Of a DNA stretch of 34,496 bases, positions 15,801 to 23,390 are shown piece by piece. The number at the start of each line of letters is the position of its first letter. Positions within the stretch are counted from its first letter, which is position 1. The translations under genes were made by a program, and so were the position numbers. The notes below the pieces were generated by a model, which worked only from the letters and a program-made list of their open reading frames with translations, ran no database searches and was not told where the DNA came from. Origin of the DNA: Elusimicrobiota bacterium (GTDB lineage Bacteria; CAYTYR01; UBA6262); NCBI GenBank assembly GCA_003153935.1, contig PMCA01000011.1, positions 1 to 34,496 on the forward strand, written 5' to 3'.

Positions 15801-18733
15801 AAGACGAACTGCGAGTCGTCCCACCAGTACTTGCCGCCCTCGCCGCCGCAGAACCCTCCTCCTGAAACTGAATAATCTATCTGCATGTAGAACTGGCCGC
15901 AGAACATCAGGGCCCGTCCCGCGGCGGATGCTTGCGGGTAACCGACATCAACCCAATCCGATCCTCCAACTCTCGTAGCCAGCTTGCTTTCGTAGAGCAT
16001 GCCGGTAAAATTACCCACTGTGATCTTCGTGCCCGGCGTGCCCCACCTGGCGCCAAGTTCATCGAAAGATTTCTGCATTTCTTTGGGACTATAGAAAGCG
16101 CTCGTGCCGCGGTCCATGACTACGGTCACAGTTCCGTCAACCGTGGCGCTGTTTATTTCCTTGCCGTCAGCCATTCTTTTACGTACTGCCGTGGTGCGTT
16201 TGAAATTATACGGGCCGCCGGTCCAGTTACCCGGAGTGGTGGTCCCGAACGAAACTGATTTCACCGTAATGGTTTTTTTGGCGATAGCCAGGGTATTGCC
16301 CTTGGCATCCTGCATGTAACACATTATATCCACTTTGTTACCTGCGCCGATCTGGTCATTGCGTATCTGCATCTTGACGCTGGAGGTCGTAGTTTTGCCC
16401 CATTCAGACCCGGAAATGATGCTGTCATACGGGCTCCAGTTATAGCTGGCTACCGCAGCCGGCATCTCCCCCGGAACGTTAGCGCTGACATCGAATATGT
16501 CCGTGGCATTAACGCTGTCCGGGCAGTTAATAGTGGCTGTGGGAACGACAAATATCGCTTTTTGGGTAGAAATAATTACATCGTTGTTGTTACTCTTGCC
16601 TTTTAGGGTAAAGGTCAGCGCGTATTCCCCGGCGGCTGTCGGCGCCGTGAAGTTGACGTTAACCTCAGAATTATATTTCAGGTTATCCGGGCCGAACCAG
16701 GAATCATTCCGCAGCATCTTACCCGTGGTTTCGTCCTTGACCGTGGTGGAGAGACTGCTGAAATATATCTTTTTGGTGGCGGCTATTATCCCCTTGATAT
16801 TACAGCTTTGCTGCGGACCGACGATAGTTTTGGCGGGGACAGTAAGGGTGATACCGTAATCGCCGGTGAGGTTGCTCACGGTTATCTTTTTCTGGAAGAC
16901 GCCCTTGTTGACCATGCCGTCCGGACTGGTAACCGTGCAGTATACCGTAGAAGCGCCAACCTGTGTCGGGGAAAAAGTAAAGGTTTTCCCTTCCCCGGTA
17001 GCTGACACGTCGGCCTGCCATTTCACTTTCAACTTGTCGGCCATTTCCGTGGCGGTGTCGAATTCGATGGTGTAAGTAGTTGGGCTCGCCACAGTGCAGG
17101 AGTCGGGACCGACGATATAGGCCTGAACCATGCCCTCAAAGGTTGGCTGCAGTTCAAAGGTCAGGTTTGTTTCCTTAACATCGCTTTTGCTGATAGGCTG
17201 GAATCCCTTAGCTTGGATGTAAACGCTGTAGGCTTTGTCCTTATGTATTACATGTCCGTAGGTGACTTCATTATCTCCCTTGCGCTTGAATTGCAGCGCC
17301 GGGTTGCTGTCTATGTCAATGGTTATATTGCCCAGCTTGGGTGAATCCGGCTTGGTTTTGATATCGCCGGTCACCGCCATCTCGCCGTAATATTTATAAC
17401 GGATGGCCTGCTCGTCGTTGCGGAACTGGTGGTTAAAATAGCAGAGGCCGCAGAACTCTTCCTCTTTCTGCATATAGATGCGGTATTCCATCAACCGGCC
17501 CGCTTCGCTGACCAGGTAATTATCGTCATTCACCCGCCCGGCGACCTTAAGTACGTTGATAAAATCGAAATTACTCGGGCCGTCGAAAAGCGCGTAGTCT
17601 TCCCGGAACCTTTTATCGTTGGCGGATAGGTCTTTGGTGCCGACCGCTCTGGCCGCGTTGATGAAGGCTTCGGGAGTGGCCAGTTTCTTGTTATCCGCGA
17701 TCGCGCTGTTTTTAAGAGCGACATAATATTTATATAAAATTTCAAAGGAAGCGCCATTAATGTAGGCTACCACCCCGTCACCGGAATCACTGCCGTAATA
17801 CAGCACAACATCCTTGTCCGACCAGCCGCGTATGGGAGCCAGGGCCGGATGCTCGCCGTTGTTGGAGAACCAGGTTAGGCCCTCATCAGCCGCTACTGCC
17901 GGGCATTCCGCGAATATCTTCTTTTTGATATCTATATCCACGCCGATCTGCCCGCCCAATGACCCTTGCCGGCTATCTTTTAATTTCTTATCCAGGTCGT
18001 CCAACGCGGCAACAAAATGGTCAGTAGCCTCGGCATAACCGGAGATGATCTTGCCGATCAAAGGGAATTCTTCCGTGAAACCACCCATATAATCCAGCAC
18101 GCCTTTGATCTTCTTCAGGCTGTTGGTTGGAGTGCCATCGCCGTTGGGATTGAAAGTATCGACGAACTCCACGGCTTTGTCAATGTTGCCCAGCAATTTC
18201 TCGCCGGCGTCGAACTGTTCTTTAATGGCTCCCAGTTTCTCATAAACGCCATTGTCGCGCAGCTTGCGGTCGTAAGAACTCAAGGTGTACATATAACCGT
18301 ATTTTTTGGCCTGGTCGGCGGTGAGGGATTTAAGGATCTTCGCGCTTAGCTTGCTCTTGATACCATCCGGTATGCTCTCCGGGATATCCACTCCGGTCAT
18401 TTCCTTGAGTTTTTCCGCCAGGGAATCGATCGCGCCCAGTTGTTCCTTGGTCATGTCCTGGATGTTCTCGATAGCCTCGTCCTGCATATCTTTACTGCAG
18501 GCCTTGCGCCATTGGCTCATGTTGCCGTTGAAGTTGCCGAAGAAATCCGTAGCTCCGTCAACTTTATCCTTGGTGCCTTTGAAAACTCCTTTAAAAGAGT
18601 CATAGGCGCCTTTGAAACTCTCGTAGGCTGCCTGGTCCGCCTCCGCCGCGTTGCTAATAGCAGGATAAAATAAAAAGAACGCCACACTGGTAATAAAGCT
18701 GGCGTTCAGTAACCGGAAGATGCGCGATTTCAT
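12866..18733 (-). CDS. Giant secreted multidomain protein (1955 residues)
   Basis: Not recognised as a whole. The order is: signal peptide (1-30, cut near SNA|AE); helical region to about 290; a mixed domain with a FCGLC motif near 430; a carboxypeptidase-regulatory-like or PEGA-like β unit (about 460-535); a chain of Ig/PKD-like β units (about 540-1395, with repeated YNW, FRW, YRW and YTW patterns), interrupted near 820-1000 by a Gly/Cys-bearing globular domain; a linker with TPR-like helices (1400-1500); an Ala/Lys/Asp-rich TolA-like stretch (about 1507-1556); a Pro/Gly hinge; three or four TPR-like units (1598-1815); a poly-Ala run; and an NTF2-like domain (1828-1955). I chose ATG 18731-18733, seven bases after AGGAG, over a TTG six bases earlier. 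It lies downstream of the β-barrel and 429-residue genes. A scaffold on the cell surface or in the periplasm is likely. Confidence 0.8.
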   Translation of the reverse strand: MKSRIFRLLNASFITSVAFFLFYPAISNAAEADQAAYESFKGAYDSFKGVFKGTKDKVDGATDFFGNFNGNMSQWRKACSKDMQDEAIENIQDMTKEQLGAIDSLAEKLKEMTGVDIPESIPDGIKSKLSAKILKSLTADQAKKYGYMYTLSSYDRKLRDNGVYEKLGAIKEQFDAGEKLLGNIDKAVEFVDTFNPNGDGTPTNSLKKIKGVLDYMGGFTEEFPLIGKIISGYAEATDHFVAALDDLDKKLKDSRQGSLGGQIGVDIDIKKKIFAECPAVAADEGLTWFSNNGEHPALAPIRGWSDKDVVLYYGSDSGDGVVAYINGASFEILYKYYVALKNSAIADNKKLATPEAFINAARAVGTKDLSANDKRFREDYALFDGPSNFDFINVLKVAGRVNDDNYLVSEAGRLMEYRIYMQKEEEFCGLCYFNHQFRNDEQAIRYKYYGEMAVTGDIKTKPDSPKLGNITIDIDSNPALQFKRKGDNEVTYGHVIHKDKAYSVYIQAKGFQPISKSDVKETNLTFELQPTFEGMVQAYIVGPDSCTVASPTTYTIEFDTATEMADKLKVKWQADVSATGEGKTFTFSPTQVGASTVYCTVTSPDGMVNKGVFQKKITVSNLTGDYGITLTVPAKTIVGPQQSCNIKGIIAATKKIYFSSLSTTVKDETTGKMLRNDSWFGPDNLKYNSEVNVNFTAPTAAGEYALTFTLKGKSNNNDVIISTQKAIFVVPTATINCPDSVNATDIFDVSANVPGEMPAAVASYNWSPYDSIISGSEWGKTTTSSVKMQIRNDQIGAGNKVDIMCYMQDAKGNTLAIAKKTITVKSVSFGTTTPGNWTGGPYNFKRTTAVRKRMADGKEINSATVDGTVTVVMDRGTSAFYSPKEMQKSFDELGARWGTPGTKITVGNFTGMLYESKLATRVGGSDWVDVGYPQASAAGRALMFCGQFYMQIDYSVSGGGFCGGEGGKYWWDDSQFVFGETKAAQEEAKAIIMGLTLKPDGVIVKGPDKKPIVLPSLKITADKTKLRKGETSEVLVTVENAEPEDAPFTYTWSGSYAGKGPGVTFMATAPGSQSLSVNVAGKRYSIGSTSVSFQVDDVAAKIEKTAPAGNSAIVGAEAKFTATVLVGGKPATGNFTYRWQPNSELTFDPTENGSPTTSTKFTKPGKMKIWVEVLESKNGALATLATSDQIEMDITKPGLKLTLTPKTPLVGDEIKAVVEETPAMEAIDFRWDMPANAKLLSESQNAKERTFYATDTIPIKVTARGRVPHSGEDLGEVSESVTAKAYKIDVKVLGPIGPKPLIWNPKEGLVEAEGQIATFQNVRLSVTVDPQPKDTVNYNWTLNSGSSFGGGSTGSEIMVQRGEKGTAEAKVEVKNNNGVLLGTGTGSFSVSISQDDIQKAKDKDREEKQKKAALEKLAKAKELYAQGKIEEAISQAGDAAKDDPANQEIASYLQKIKADKDKINTQLGKTRDMISAGKMAEAQKEYDVAVAINGKYQPVIDMGKTLADAKAAKAAADKVAADKKAAADKAAADKKAAADKAAADKAAADKKAAATGKPVTGVPAVPGVPEVPGKVKPGETTPAGPDAAAIKEAADKEAAAKLRKEGDALATAKKYQDAIKKYEDSIKTHPPADPGVIAQQIANCKYMDACAVADKIRGEGDKLKDQGLLEEAIAKYEKALAAYPPGYTDRKQLEIQTQDLRNIVNAAKEWRKNGEAAEKKGDLKEAIADYEQSIKLLKNADLRKHTDELIVQFNGDTVKAEGEKLEKKGDLKGAITQYEKALTIYAPAFSGRKPLETHIAALKKTLADAAAAAAAAAAVKVPAPTATAIDVTATVKQMYADFAKAYEYKNEAKVMSFISPEWDAGDGTTLTDLRNYLHNSYNVFDEIKYTISGLTVKPGKNNTCQVSYDLTIVGKIYDNNIRHEEKSSVNEEVAVDAKGKAKIQKTLNGKFWYVE
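14066..14215 (-). repeat. Low-complexity Ala/Lys/Asp codon repeat inside the giant gene
   Basis: About 50 codons made almost only of Ala, Lys and Asp in units such as AADKKAAADK. It resembles the TolA domain II helix, which spans the periplasm. The coding repeat is degenerate at the DNA level (several Ala and Lys codons are used), so it is kept by protein selection and is not a simple DNA microsatellite. Confidence 0.8.
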
Positions 18734-18756
18734 TGGCAACTCCTTTGTGATGTAAC

Positions 18757-18786
18757 AGGGCTGTCCCGAATGATCGGGACAACCCT
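18757..18786. other. Strong hairpin between two cotranscribed genes
   Basis: A 13-bp stem with one mismatch (AGGGCTGTCCCGA at 18757-18769, TCGGGACAACCCT at 18774-18786) and a 4-nt loop. On the minus strand it sits between the 429-residue and giant genes and is followed by GTTACATC, not a T-run. It is therefore better read as an mRNA-stabilising or partial-attenuation hairpin, or a dispersed repeat, than as a terminator. Confidence 0.75.
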
Positions 18787-18810
18787 GGTTGTATATATTG
18801 GAGAAATTAT

Positions 18811-20100
18811 TTAGTTAAAAGTCGCTCCGCTGGCGGAATATTTATATCTGAGCGTAGTCACCGGGATGGACACGCTGACGATCTCAATGACGCCGTAATC
18901 GCCGCCGGGCAGTTTAAACGCATAGCTATGGCCCGCTGCCACATGATGGTCGCCGCTGGAAGTACCGTAGCCCGAGGTCGGGACGCTGGAAACGCTGCTC
19001 AGGCTCTTCATCCCAAGGTCAATGAAACCTACGCCGGAGTTGGTCACCAGGTGGTGGTTGTCGCCGTAAATACCGAAGTCCCCGGTCAGGAAAGATGCGC
19101 CCCAGGATTCAGCAGTCTTGGTCCCAGTAGCGAAGGAGAAGCTGTCAAAGCTCCAGGCCCAGCCAACATTGACATAAGACATTGTAGTCACGCTGCCCGC
19201 GCTGGCGGTACCGCTGCTGCTGCCGAGCGAACCGCTATCGGACAGGCCTATCTTCACATCGCTATTGCCGACCGTAACATTACCGGTGGCGATATTGGAC
19301 GCATCGCTTAAGCCGAAAAGCAAGGGCGCTTTCATGGAATAAACTTTCGGGCCGTTGTCACTGAGACGGAAAACGAACTCGGTCATGCCGGTGTCGCTCA
19401 GGGTCTGTCCAGTCTGGGAAGAGGTCACTGTGCGGCTGAAAGTCAGGGACACGGAAACGTCGCCCTTTTTGTTGGTAGTGATGTTATTAATGGTGAAGCG
19501 CAGGCCTATCTTGTCGAAAGCGCTGAAATCTTTGCGCACTGCGCGGTCCAGGATGCTCTTGTCAGCGGCAAAATCATCGCTGATGTAGGTATCGAACTTG
19601 GGCGCGTTCTCAGTCTGGTAGGCGTCAACCAGGCCATTCAATACGCCCGTGACCAGGTCCCGCAGACTGCTGGCGGAAATGGTTACTTGCTTATAAGTTC
19701 TTTCTATATCATTGGTTTTGCCGCGAGTGTCCATGATCTTGACAAAAATATCATAGGTCTTGTCCATTTGAGGTACAAAGACGTAGTCAAAGGTGCCGTC
19801 TTTATCCAATTTGGCTTTTTCCCACTTTACTTTATTATTGGTGGAAATTTGCACGGCGCCGATCTTGGCAGTGCCAGCGCTGGCCTTGCCCTTGATCTCG
19901 ATCGCCCCATTAGGCAGCATCTCTTTGATCAGCATGACCTTCTGGCCGCCTTCATCGAAGGACACGCCGTTCAGGTAGAGATACTTGACGGTGATCTCGT
20001 CCTGGGACTGGCCGAATATCCACCATTTGGCCTCTGCACTGCCGCCGAGCAGCAGCACCGCCGTCATTACAATTAGCAACAGGTTTAATAATTTTTTCAT
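18811..20100 (-). CDS. Secreted protein with Ig-like and NTF2-like domains
   Basis: A 429-residue secreted protein. Residues 1-24 are a signal peptide (cut after SAEA). An Ig-like β domain (about 35-143) reads GAIEIKGKASAGTAKIGAVQI and ends with KTYDIFVKIMDTRGKTND. An NTF2-like domain follows (about 146-262) that lines up with the C-terminus of the giant protein in the next gene: both have a helix with VDAY/AKAY, then a (Y/F)IS-acidic-acidic-(F/W) turn, then FD(K/E)I and alternating strands. The Ser/Gly-rich C-terminus (280-429) is a further β domain. The gene lies 9 nt after the β-barrel gene. An AGGAGGA site precedes the ATG. I do not recognise a named family. Confidence 0.78.
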   Translation of the reverse strand: MKKLLNLLLIVMTAVLLLGGSAEAKWWIFGQSQDEITVKYLYLNGVSFDEGGQKVMLIKEMLPNGAIEIKGKASAGTAKIGAVQISTNNKVKWEKAKLDKDGTFDYVFVPQMDKTYDIFVKIMDTRGKTNDIERTYKQVTISASSLRDLVTGVLNGLVDAYQTENAPKFDTYISDDFAADKSILDRAVRKDFSAFDKIGLRFTINNITTNKKGDVSVSLTFSRTVTSSQTGQTLSDTGMTEFVFRLSDNGPKVYSMKAPLLFGLSDASNIATGNVTVGNSDVKIGLSDSGSLGSSSGTASAGSVTTMSYVNVGWAWSFDSFSFATGTKTAESWGASFLTGDFGIYGDNHHLVTNSGVGFIDLGMKSLSSVSSVPTSGYGTSSGDHHVAAGHSYAFKLPGGDYGVIEIVSVSIPVTTLRYKYSASGATFN

Positions 20101-20109
20101 CTTATCCTC

Positions 20110-21699
20110 CTAAAACTGGGTGCTTAAACCGGTTAAGAATCCGGTTTCGCGGAAATCGTTAGCGGTAGTGGTATAGCTATAGGAATTCACGAATACTTTG
20201 ACGTAAATGGTGCCTCTTACCTGCGCCAGGAAATCAGGACGGTAGTAAGCGTCGCCGCTGAAAAAGAATTTATTTGAATCCTCGGAGGAAACGCCGTTCT
20301 TCAACTGGTTCGCCCCAACGCGGGCATGCACCACGATGTTCTTGGCGGGCATTTCCAGAGCGGAACCGAGTGCGTATTCCAGGATGCTGTTGGACTTACT
20401 GGCCAGGCTATCGCTCATGTTCCATACGCCCAGGGAAACATTGGGCCGCAGGGTCATGTCCTGCATATTGTATTGGGTACCGATCATGGTATTGAAAGTG
20501 ATCTCGGAACTGTCTTTGATATTGTCTTCGGTGTTGTACTTGGTGTAGCCGAGATTGCTGTCAGTGTCAAAGTTGCCAAATCTGTCGCGATAATTGGCAT
20601 TAAGGATATTATCATTGGTTTTGACATTGCCGGTAGTCTGGTGGAAGAGTTGATAGACAAAATCGCCGGTGGCGGTAGAACGCATGAACAGGTTGCGGAC
20701 GGTCACGCCGGCTTCCGGTCTCATGGAATTAGTGGTGTCCGCCAGGGCAGCATCGAGGTTATTGCGGTACCACAACAGGCCCACGCGGGTGGTGACATCA
20801 TCGTTGTATTTATAGCGCCATTGGGTCTTGAATTTATCGCGGTCAGGGGTGGCCGCTCCTAATAAGGTAACGAACCTGGGAGTCACTCTCTCGAACTCCG
20901 CGGTGACCCGGCTGGGTCCGCCGGTGCCGACAGCGCCGATCTTGAACGCCGATCCGTGACGGGAATCATCAGAGGTATCCTTGATCTTGATGGTCGCGGC
21001 GGAAGTAGCCAGTTCGCTATTTAACAACAGTCCGGGTAAAGGATTGTATTCGGCGTCAATAGAGTAAACCCTGTTGGTGTAAGCCGGGTCGGTATCCACC
21101 ACCCGGGTGCCGGTATCGTCAAAGGCCCCAATAACGCTGAAGCCCGCGGTCCACTCGGGATTGAAAGTATGACGGATTGTACCGCCCAAGGCGTGACGGC
21201 GGATGGTTTTAACATCGTCAGCGCCCGCTAAACTGTCCCAGCGCGGATAAGCCATGCCATAGATCAGGCCGACGTTCTGCAATGCTGAATTGGCGTCGTT
21301 ATAACGGTAGGAAATACCCTTTAAAGCGCTGTTCAGGGTATATTGGGAATAATATTCCAGGACATCGCCCGCGGTATAAGTATGGATGTTATTGCTGTAG
21401 CGCGCCTGCAAATTGGTCAGTGAAACATTTTTGACGTCATTACGGATGTCATCGGTGAACTTGAAGCCGCCTAAATACTGGTATTCGTAACCGTTGGCCA
21501 GCTTGCCGCCGCCGTTTATGCCCAGCAGGTCCAGGTAACGGTACCCTTTGGACAGGGATGAATTGTCTTTGCCGTCTCCGGTAATGCTGGTGTAGCCAAG
21601 CTGCAATTCGTTGTTGAAGTGGATGTTTTCCAGCGCCTGGCCAACCGAAGCTATGGTCAGCAGAGCTGCGATGAGAAACAATAAGCGGGCAACCTTCAT
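20110..21699 (-). CDS. Outer-membrane β-barrel protein
   Basis: A 529-residue protein. Signal peptide MKVARLLFLIAALLTIASVGQA, then alternating amphipathic strands throughout (for example YEYQYLGGFKFTDD, KTQWRYKYNDDVTTRVGLLWYR) ending in a terminal Phe (LSTQF), which is the BAM recognition end of outer-membrane β-barrels. Length and strand density fit a barrel of roughly 18 or more strands, but no porin family is evident. I chose the ATG at 21697-21699 behind AAGGAG; a longer frame starting 42 nt upstream lacks a ribosome site. It heads a three-gene run with two secreted proteins, so it may be their export or anchoring partner. That link is an inference. Confidence 0.85.
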   Translation of the reverse strand: MKVARLLFLIAALLTIASVGQALENIHFNNELQLGYTSITGDGKDNSSLSKGYRYLDLLGINGGGKLANGYEYQYLGGFKFTDDIRNDVKNVSLTNLQARYSNNIHTYTAGDVLEYYSQYTLNSALKGISYRYNDANSALQNVGLIYGMAYPRWDSLAGADDVKTIRRHALGGTIRHTFNPEWTAGFSVIGAFDDTGTRVVDTDPAYTNRVYSIDAEYNPLPGLLLNSELATSAATIKIKDTSDDSRHGSAFKIGAVGTGGPSRVTAEFERVTPRFVTLLGAATPDRDKFKTQWRYKYNDDVTTRVGLLWYRNNLDAALADTTNSMRPEAGVTVRNLFMRSTATGDFVYQLFHQTTGNVKTNDNILNANYRDRFGNFDTDSNLGYTKYNTEDNIKDSSEITFNTMIGTQYNMQDMTLRPNVSLGVWNMSDSLASKSNSILEYALGSALEMPAKNIVVHARVGANQLKNGVSSEDSNKFFFSGDAYYRPDFLAQVRGTIYVKVFVNSYSYTTTANDFRETGFLTGLSTQF

Positions 21700-21730
21700 G
21701 CAGTGCTCCTTTCGGGATTTAGAGTGATTA

Positions 21731-21797
21731 CACAAATGCAAAAGCTGGGTTATAATACACCCAGCAGCCGATAAATTCCTTGGTAATGCTATTTGTG
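21731..21797 (-). other. Structured 5' leader of the β-barrel operon
   Basis: On the minus strand a 10-bp outer stem with a bulged A (CACAAAT-A-GCA pairing with TGCATTTGTG, outer arms 21731-21740 and 21788-21797) encloses a perfect 7-bp inner hairpin (GCTGGGT and ACCCAGC, 21744-21765). It ends about 30 nt before the ATG. No known riboswitch consensus (c-di-GMP, cobalamin, preQ1) was recognised. Confidence 0.5.
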
Positions 21798-21835
21798 CCC
21801 CCTAATATTTTATGAGTATAATATATAACAAATTA

Positions 21836-21876
21836 CAAAAAAAATCAACAAATTTTTTAGTTTTGTTGATCTTTTT
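21836..21876. terminator. Intrinsic terminator after the DEAD-box gene
   Basis: A perfect 9-bp stem, ATCAACAAA (21844-21852) and TTTGTTGAT (21862-21870). On the minus strand, in which the helicase gene ends at 21911, it is followed by an 8-base T-run (complement of the A-run 21837-21844). On the plus strand CTTTTTAT follows, so it may work both ways. Confidence 0.82.
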
Positions 21877-21910
21877 ATATCTTAGCGGAAATATGTATTT
21901 TTTATCGTTT

Positions 21911-23041
21911 TTACGGGTGTTTTGACACCGGTAAAGCGGTGCGGATCAGGTTTTCAATGGCGCGCACCTCTTTGCGCTGTTCCGGAGTGGCAAAAGCGAT
22001 GGCATGGCCCGGATGTCCCGCTCTTCCCGTGCGGCCGATGCGGTGAACGTAATTCTCCGCCTCGTCGGGCAGGTCAAAATTAATAACCAGCTCTATGCCG
22101 ATCACGTCAATGCCGCGGGCGGCGATATCGGTCGCTACCAATACGCGGTATTTTCCCGATTTAAATCCCTCCAGGGCTTCTTGTCTCTGCCCCAAACTGC
22201 GGTCGGAATGGATCTCCGCGGAATTAAAGCCCATACCGCGCACATTCCTGGAGATCTTGCGGCAGCCGTGACGCGTACGGCAGAATACCAGCACCGAACC
22301 GTGATACTGGTCCAGCACTTTTTTCAAAAGATGTACTTTTTCCTCTTTTTTAGCGAAGAATAGCTCGTGGGTTATCTTCTCCACCATGCTCCCGGCGCGG
22401 GCGATCTCTACACGCGTTGGCATTTTCATATGATGGGTAGCGATCTTTACGATCTCCGCCGGCATAGTCGCGGAAAAGAGCATGGTTTGGCGATCTTTGG
22501 GCACATTTTTAAGGATTCTTTCGATCTGCGGCTGGAAACCCATATCCAGCATACGGTCGGCCTCATCCAATACCAGGATAACGGCGTCATCGAGCCTAAT
22601 ATTCTGGCGATCGAGCAGGTCTATCAGCCGGCCAGGTGTGGCGATAATAACGCGCGGGTTCTTGCGCAGGTCGATTATCTGGTTGATGAGCGACGCGCCG
22701 CCTATCAGCACAGCGGTTCTCATATTGAACGGGTGGATTAGTTTCTGGAACACCTCATTCACCTGTATGGCTAATTCGCGGGTCGGCACTAAAATCAGGC
22801 CGCGGCCCGGTTTCTGGGCTAATCTCTGAAGCATGGGTATGGCGAAAGCCAGGGTTTTGCCTGTACCAGTCTGGGCAATACCTATCATATCATTGCCCTC
22901 CAGGGCAATGGGAATACCTTTAGCTTGGATTGGAGTAGGGGTTTTATACTTAAGACGGTCCAAGATCTCGAGTAGTTTGGGCGCAACGCCCATTTCAAAA
23001 AATGTGGTCTTTAGTGCATTATTGCTATTAGGTGTCATCAT
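21911..23041 (-). CDS. DEAD-box ATP-dependent RNA helicase (RhlE/CsdA type)
   Basis: A 376-residue core helicase with both RecA domains and almost no C-terminal extension. Motifs: Q motif with TPTPIQ (34-39), AQTGTGKT (56-63), PTREL, TPGR, DEAD (159-162), SAT (190-192), VLVATDIAARGID, and HRIGRTGR. It unwinds RNA in ribosome assembly, mRNA decay or cold adaptation. The short C-terminus is closer to RhlE-like enzymes of candidate phyla than to E. coli DeaD, so I give no gene symbol. The ATG at 23039-23041 has only a weak ribosome site, and a second ATG follows at once. A promoter and a long hairpin-rich leader lie upstream. Confidence 0.93.
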   Translation of the reverse strand: MMTPNSNNALKTTFFEMGVAPKLLEILDRLKYKTPTPIQAKGIPIALEGNDMIGIAQTGTGKTLAFAIPMLQRLAQKPGRGLILVPTRELAIQVNEVFQKLIHPFNMRTAVLIGGASLINQIIDLRKNPRVIIATPGRLIDLLDRQNIRLDDAVILVLDEADRMLDMGFQPQIERILKNVPKDRQTMLFSATMPAEIVKIATHHMKMPTRVEIARAGSMVEKITHELFFAKKEEKVHLLKKVLDQYHGSVLVFCRTRHGCRKISRNVRGMGFNSAEIHSDRSLGQRQEALEGFKSGKYRVLVATDIAARGIDVIGIELVINFDLPDEAENYVHRIGRTGRAGHPGHAIAFATPEQRKEVRAIENLIRTALPVSKHP

Positions 23042-23099
23042 AACCGTATTCTATCACATCTTGACGCTTTGGTCAACGTAATTAATCCTTAGTTAGTCG

Positions 23100-23181
23100 A
23101 AGGCAAGGATTTCACCGGCTTATTAGGGGGGACCCGGCAAAATCCTTGCCTTGGTGGCGCAGTGATGTAAGCTACTGCGCC
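23100..23181 (-). other. Two hairpins in the DEAD-box mRNA leader
   Basis: The larger one pairs 23100-23112 (AAGGCAAGGATTT) with 23140-23152 over 13 bp, with an inner CCGG/CCGG pair. The smaller pairs GGCGCAGT (23156-23163) with ACTGCGCC (23174-23181). They lie between the predicted transcription start (about 23194) and the ATG on the minus strand. No T-run follows either, so terminator function is not supported. Confidence 0.7.
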
Positions 23182-23200
23182 TATATATTATAGTAATTTC

Positions 23201-23229
23201 ATTTTATCCTTCAGGCTGTAATATGTAAA
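23201..23229 (-). promoter_or_regulatory. Sigma-70 promoter of the DEAD-box helicase gene
   Basis: On the minus strand TTTACA (23224-23229), a 17-bp spacer and TAAAAT (23201-23206). It would give a leader of about 150 nt. Confidence 0.65.
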
Positions 23230-23234
23230 TTGCC

Positions 23235-23300
23235 CTATTCCACTTTTTTTTGACCTATTTCGTGTGGAAATATGTCCATTAAAAGTGGGAATAGCCACTT
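23235..23300. other. Mutually exclusive inverted repeats between divergent genes
   Basis: CTATTCCACTTTT (from 23235) can pair with AAAAGTGGGAATAG (23281-23294, one bulge). The AAGTGG part (23283-23288) can instead pair with CCACTT (23295-23300) across a 6-nt loop. A further GTGGAA at 23264-23269 can also pair with TTCCAC (23238-23243). It lies upstream of both divergent genes. Confidence 0.5.
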
Positions 23301-23335
23301 CTACAAAAAAACGGTTCCTGTTAAAATAAGACAAT

Positions 23336-23341
23336 TATAAT
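23336..23341 (+). promoter_or_regulatory. Candidate -10 box of the 55-residue gene
   Basis: A perfect TATAAT about 50 nt upstream of the ATG at 23391. No good -35 is visible at 16-18 bp (GGTTCC at 17 bp), so the promoter is only tentative or depends on an activator. Confidence 0.4.
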
Positions 23342-23390
23342 AAACTAAATTCCTGATGAAGTTTGGTCTTTCGGGGGGAGGAGAAAGGAA

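Noticed and set aside
18734-18739. TTG start of the giant gene
   Set aside because: The ATG six bases on lies at the right distance from AGGAG and gives the usual basic signal start MKSR.
18757-18786. Hairpin as a transcription terminator
   Set aside because: No T-run follows on the minus strand and the next gene starts at once, so termination would cut off the giant gene.
23156-23181. Hairpin as a tRNA or terminator
   Set aside because: No cloverleaf or T-run; a single stem of 8 bp only.
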